Assembly (NCBI GenBank): GCA_963838385.1
Contig: CAWIRE010000006.1
Coordinates: forward strand, 682,001-746,000
Length of the DNA: 64,000 bases
Reading direction: 5' to 3'
From: DAHUYF01 sp963838385
GTDB lineage: Bacteria > Pseudomonadota > Alphaproteobacteria > ATCC43930 > CGMCC-115725
Part shown: piece after piece, positions 63,310-64,000 of the stretch
Layout of the letters: each line of letters starts with the position of its first letter
Position numbering within the stretch: position 1 is the first letter of the stretch
Notes under the pieces: generated by a model
Database searches by the model: none
What the model saw: only the letters and a program-made list of their open reading frames with translations
What the model was told of the DNA's origin: nothing
Position numbers and translations under genes: made by a program

Positions 63310-64000
63310 ATGCCCTCTCTGCCTGCTTCGGTCGGCGATACGCTGGAGTTGCTGCGCCGCGGCAATTATGTCGGCGACCGCAGCCTCGCCACCGCCGTCT
63401 ATCTCGCCCTCGCCTTGAACCGGCCGCTCTTCCTCGAAGGCGAGGCGGGGGTGGGCAAGACCGAGATCGCCAAGGTGCTGGCCGAGACGCTCGGCCGACG
63501 GCTCATCCGGTTGCAATGCTATGAAGGCCTCGACGTCGCCTCGGCGGTCTATGAGTGGAACTACGCCCGCCAGATGATCGAGATCCGCCTGGCCGAGAGC
63601 GGTGCCGAAAGCCGCGACACCATCGAGGAGGAGATCTTCTCCGACCGCTTCCTGATCAAGCGGCCGTTGCTGCAGGCGCTGGAGCCGGAGCTGGCGGGAC
63701 CGCCGGTGCTGCTGATCGACGAGCTCGACCGCACCGACGAGCCGTTCGAGGCCTATCTGCTGGAAGTGCTGTCCGACTACCAGATCACCATCCCCGAGAT
63801 CGGCACGGTCAAGGCGGCGCAGCCGCCGATCGTCGTCATCACCTCCAACCGCACGCGCGAGATCCATGATGCGCTGAAGCGCCGCTGCTTCTACTACTGG
63901 GTCGACTACCCCAGCGCCGAGCGCGAGCTCGAGATCCTTCGGGTCAAGGCGCCGGGCGCCGCCGAGGATCTCTCGCGCGAGGTCGTGGCCTTCGTGCAGA
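63310..64000 (+). CDS. coxD: MoxR-family AAA+ ATPase (CoxD-like), truncated by window end
   Basis: 230 residues visible from ATG 63310, open to the end of the window. Walker A LFLEGEAGVGKTEIAKVLAE, Walker B GPPVLLIDELDRTDEPFEA, sensor 1 IVVITSNRTREIHDAL and the arginine finger KRRC. The VASAVYEWNYARQMIEIRLAE insert is typical of MoxR/CoxD. CoxD helps insert the sulfur/copper or molybdenum site of Cox hydroxylases, and members of this group usually work with a downstream VWA-domain CoxE, which would lie beyond the window. Confidence 0.92.
   Translation, partial: MPSLPASVGDTLELLRRGNYVGDRSLATAVYLALALNRPLFLEGEAGVGKTEIAKVLAETLGRRLIRLQCYEGLDVASAVYEWNYARQMIEIRLAESGAESRDTIEEEIFSDRFLIKRPLLQALEPELAGPPVLLIDELDRTDEPFEAYLLEVLSDYQITIPEIGTVKAAQPPIVVITSNRTREIHDALKRRCFYYWVDYPSAERELEILRVKAPGAAEDLSREVVAFVQ

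Overview
This window is high-GC, densely packed chromosomal DNA from an alphaproteobacterium. The evidence for that assignment is an NDUFS4-like complex I accessory protein, a ChvG-like kinase, Aap-type and Liv-type ABC operons, tandem 4-bp ATGA/GTGA gene overlaps and frequent GTG/TTG starts. A Rhodospirillales- or Hyphomicrobiales-like soil or rhizosphere organism fits, but the sequence alone does not fix the genus. Both ends of the window cut genes: a histidine kinase on the left and a MoxR/CoxD ATPase on the right.

Layout. 1-1.9 kb: kinase tail, a small phage-type hypothetical, and a Nudix hydrolase. 1.9-7.0 kb (minus): a dipeptide/oligopeptide ABC transporter. 7.2-10.6 kb: cysteine synthase, AlaX editing protein, mercaptopyruvate sulfurtransferase, GNAT and an entericidin. 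10.6-14.7 kb (minus): aapJQMP polar amino-acid transporter. 14.9-17.9 kb: cystathionine beta-lyase with modBC. 17.9-19.4 kb: small exported proteins. 19.4-25.1 kb (minus): an MdtABC-like RND efflux operon. 25.4-30.1 kb: a first Liv operon. 30.3-31.9 kb: a CtpA protease and a small membrane protein. 31.9-34.1 kb: an acyltransferase-3 gene that appears split by a roughly 1 kb lower-GC insert.

34.3-39.2 kb is the highlight: a 4.8 kb lower-GC genomic island. It is bounded by a 49-bp direct repeat that copies the 3' end of an intact tRNA-Arg(TCT) gene. It carries a tight three-gene minus-strand operon: a membrane-anchored ThsB-like TIR protein, a caspase-like (C14) protease and a SLOG-like nucleotide-sensor protein. 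This resembles a TIR-to-caspase (Thoeris type IV-like) anti-phage signalling module with an added free-standing SLOG protein. No integrase is visible in the island.

39.2-50.9 kb: NDUFS4-like protein, tRNA-Pro, then a GntR regulator divergent from a ten-cistron-scale operon. That operon encodes a fumarylacetoacetase-family enzyme, an alpha/beta hydrolase, an amidohydrolase, a second Liv transporter whose LivF reads into a Tm-1-like (UPF0261) domain, and a PEP-hydrolase-family TIM barrel. Three copies of a 9-bp motif lie in the divergent promoter. 50.9-57.2 kb: a YqiK/flotillin-like protein, two SRPBCC genes (one apparently fused to a quinone reductase), an O-methyltransferase, a DUF192 protein and an ICMT-like methyltransferase. 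57.2-58.5 kb: a sodium:proton antiporter-like protein. 58.6-64 kb: coxG-S-L-M-D, a form II (CODH-like) molybdenum hydroxylase.

Sequence quality. At least nine conserved genes contain a single-base frameshift, nearly always a net +1 and often in a short homopolymer. Such uniform events point to sequencing or assembly error more than to decay. I give corrected gene extents where the reading frame can be restored. Two unrelated families of intergenic hairpin repeats recur at distant loci.
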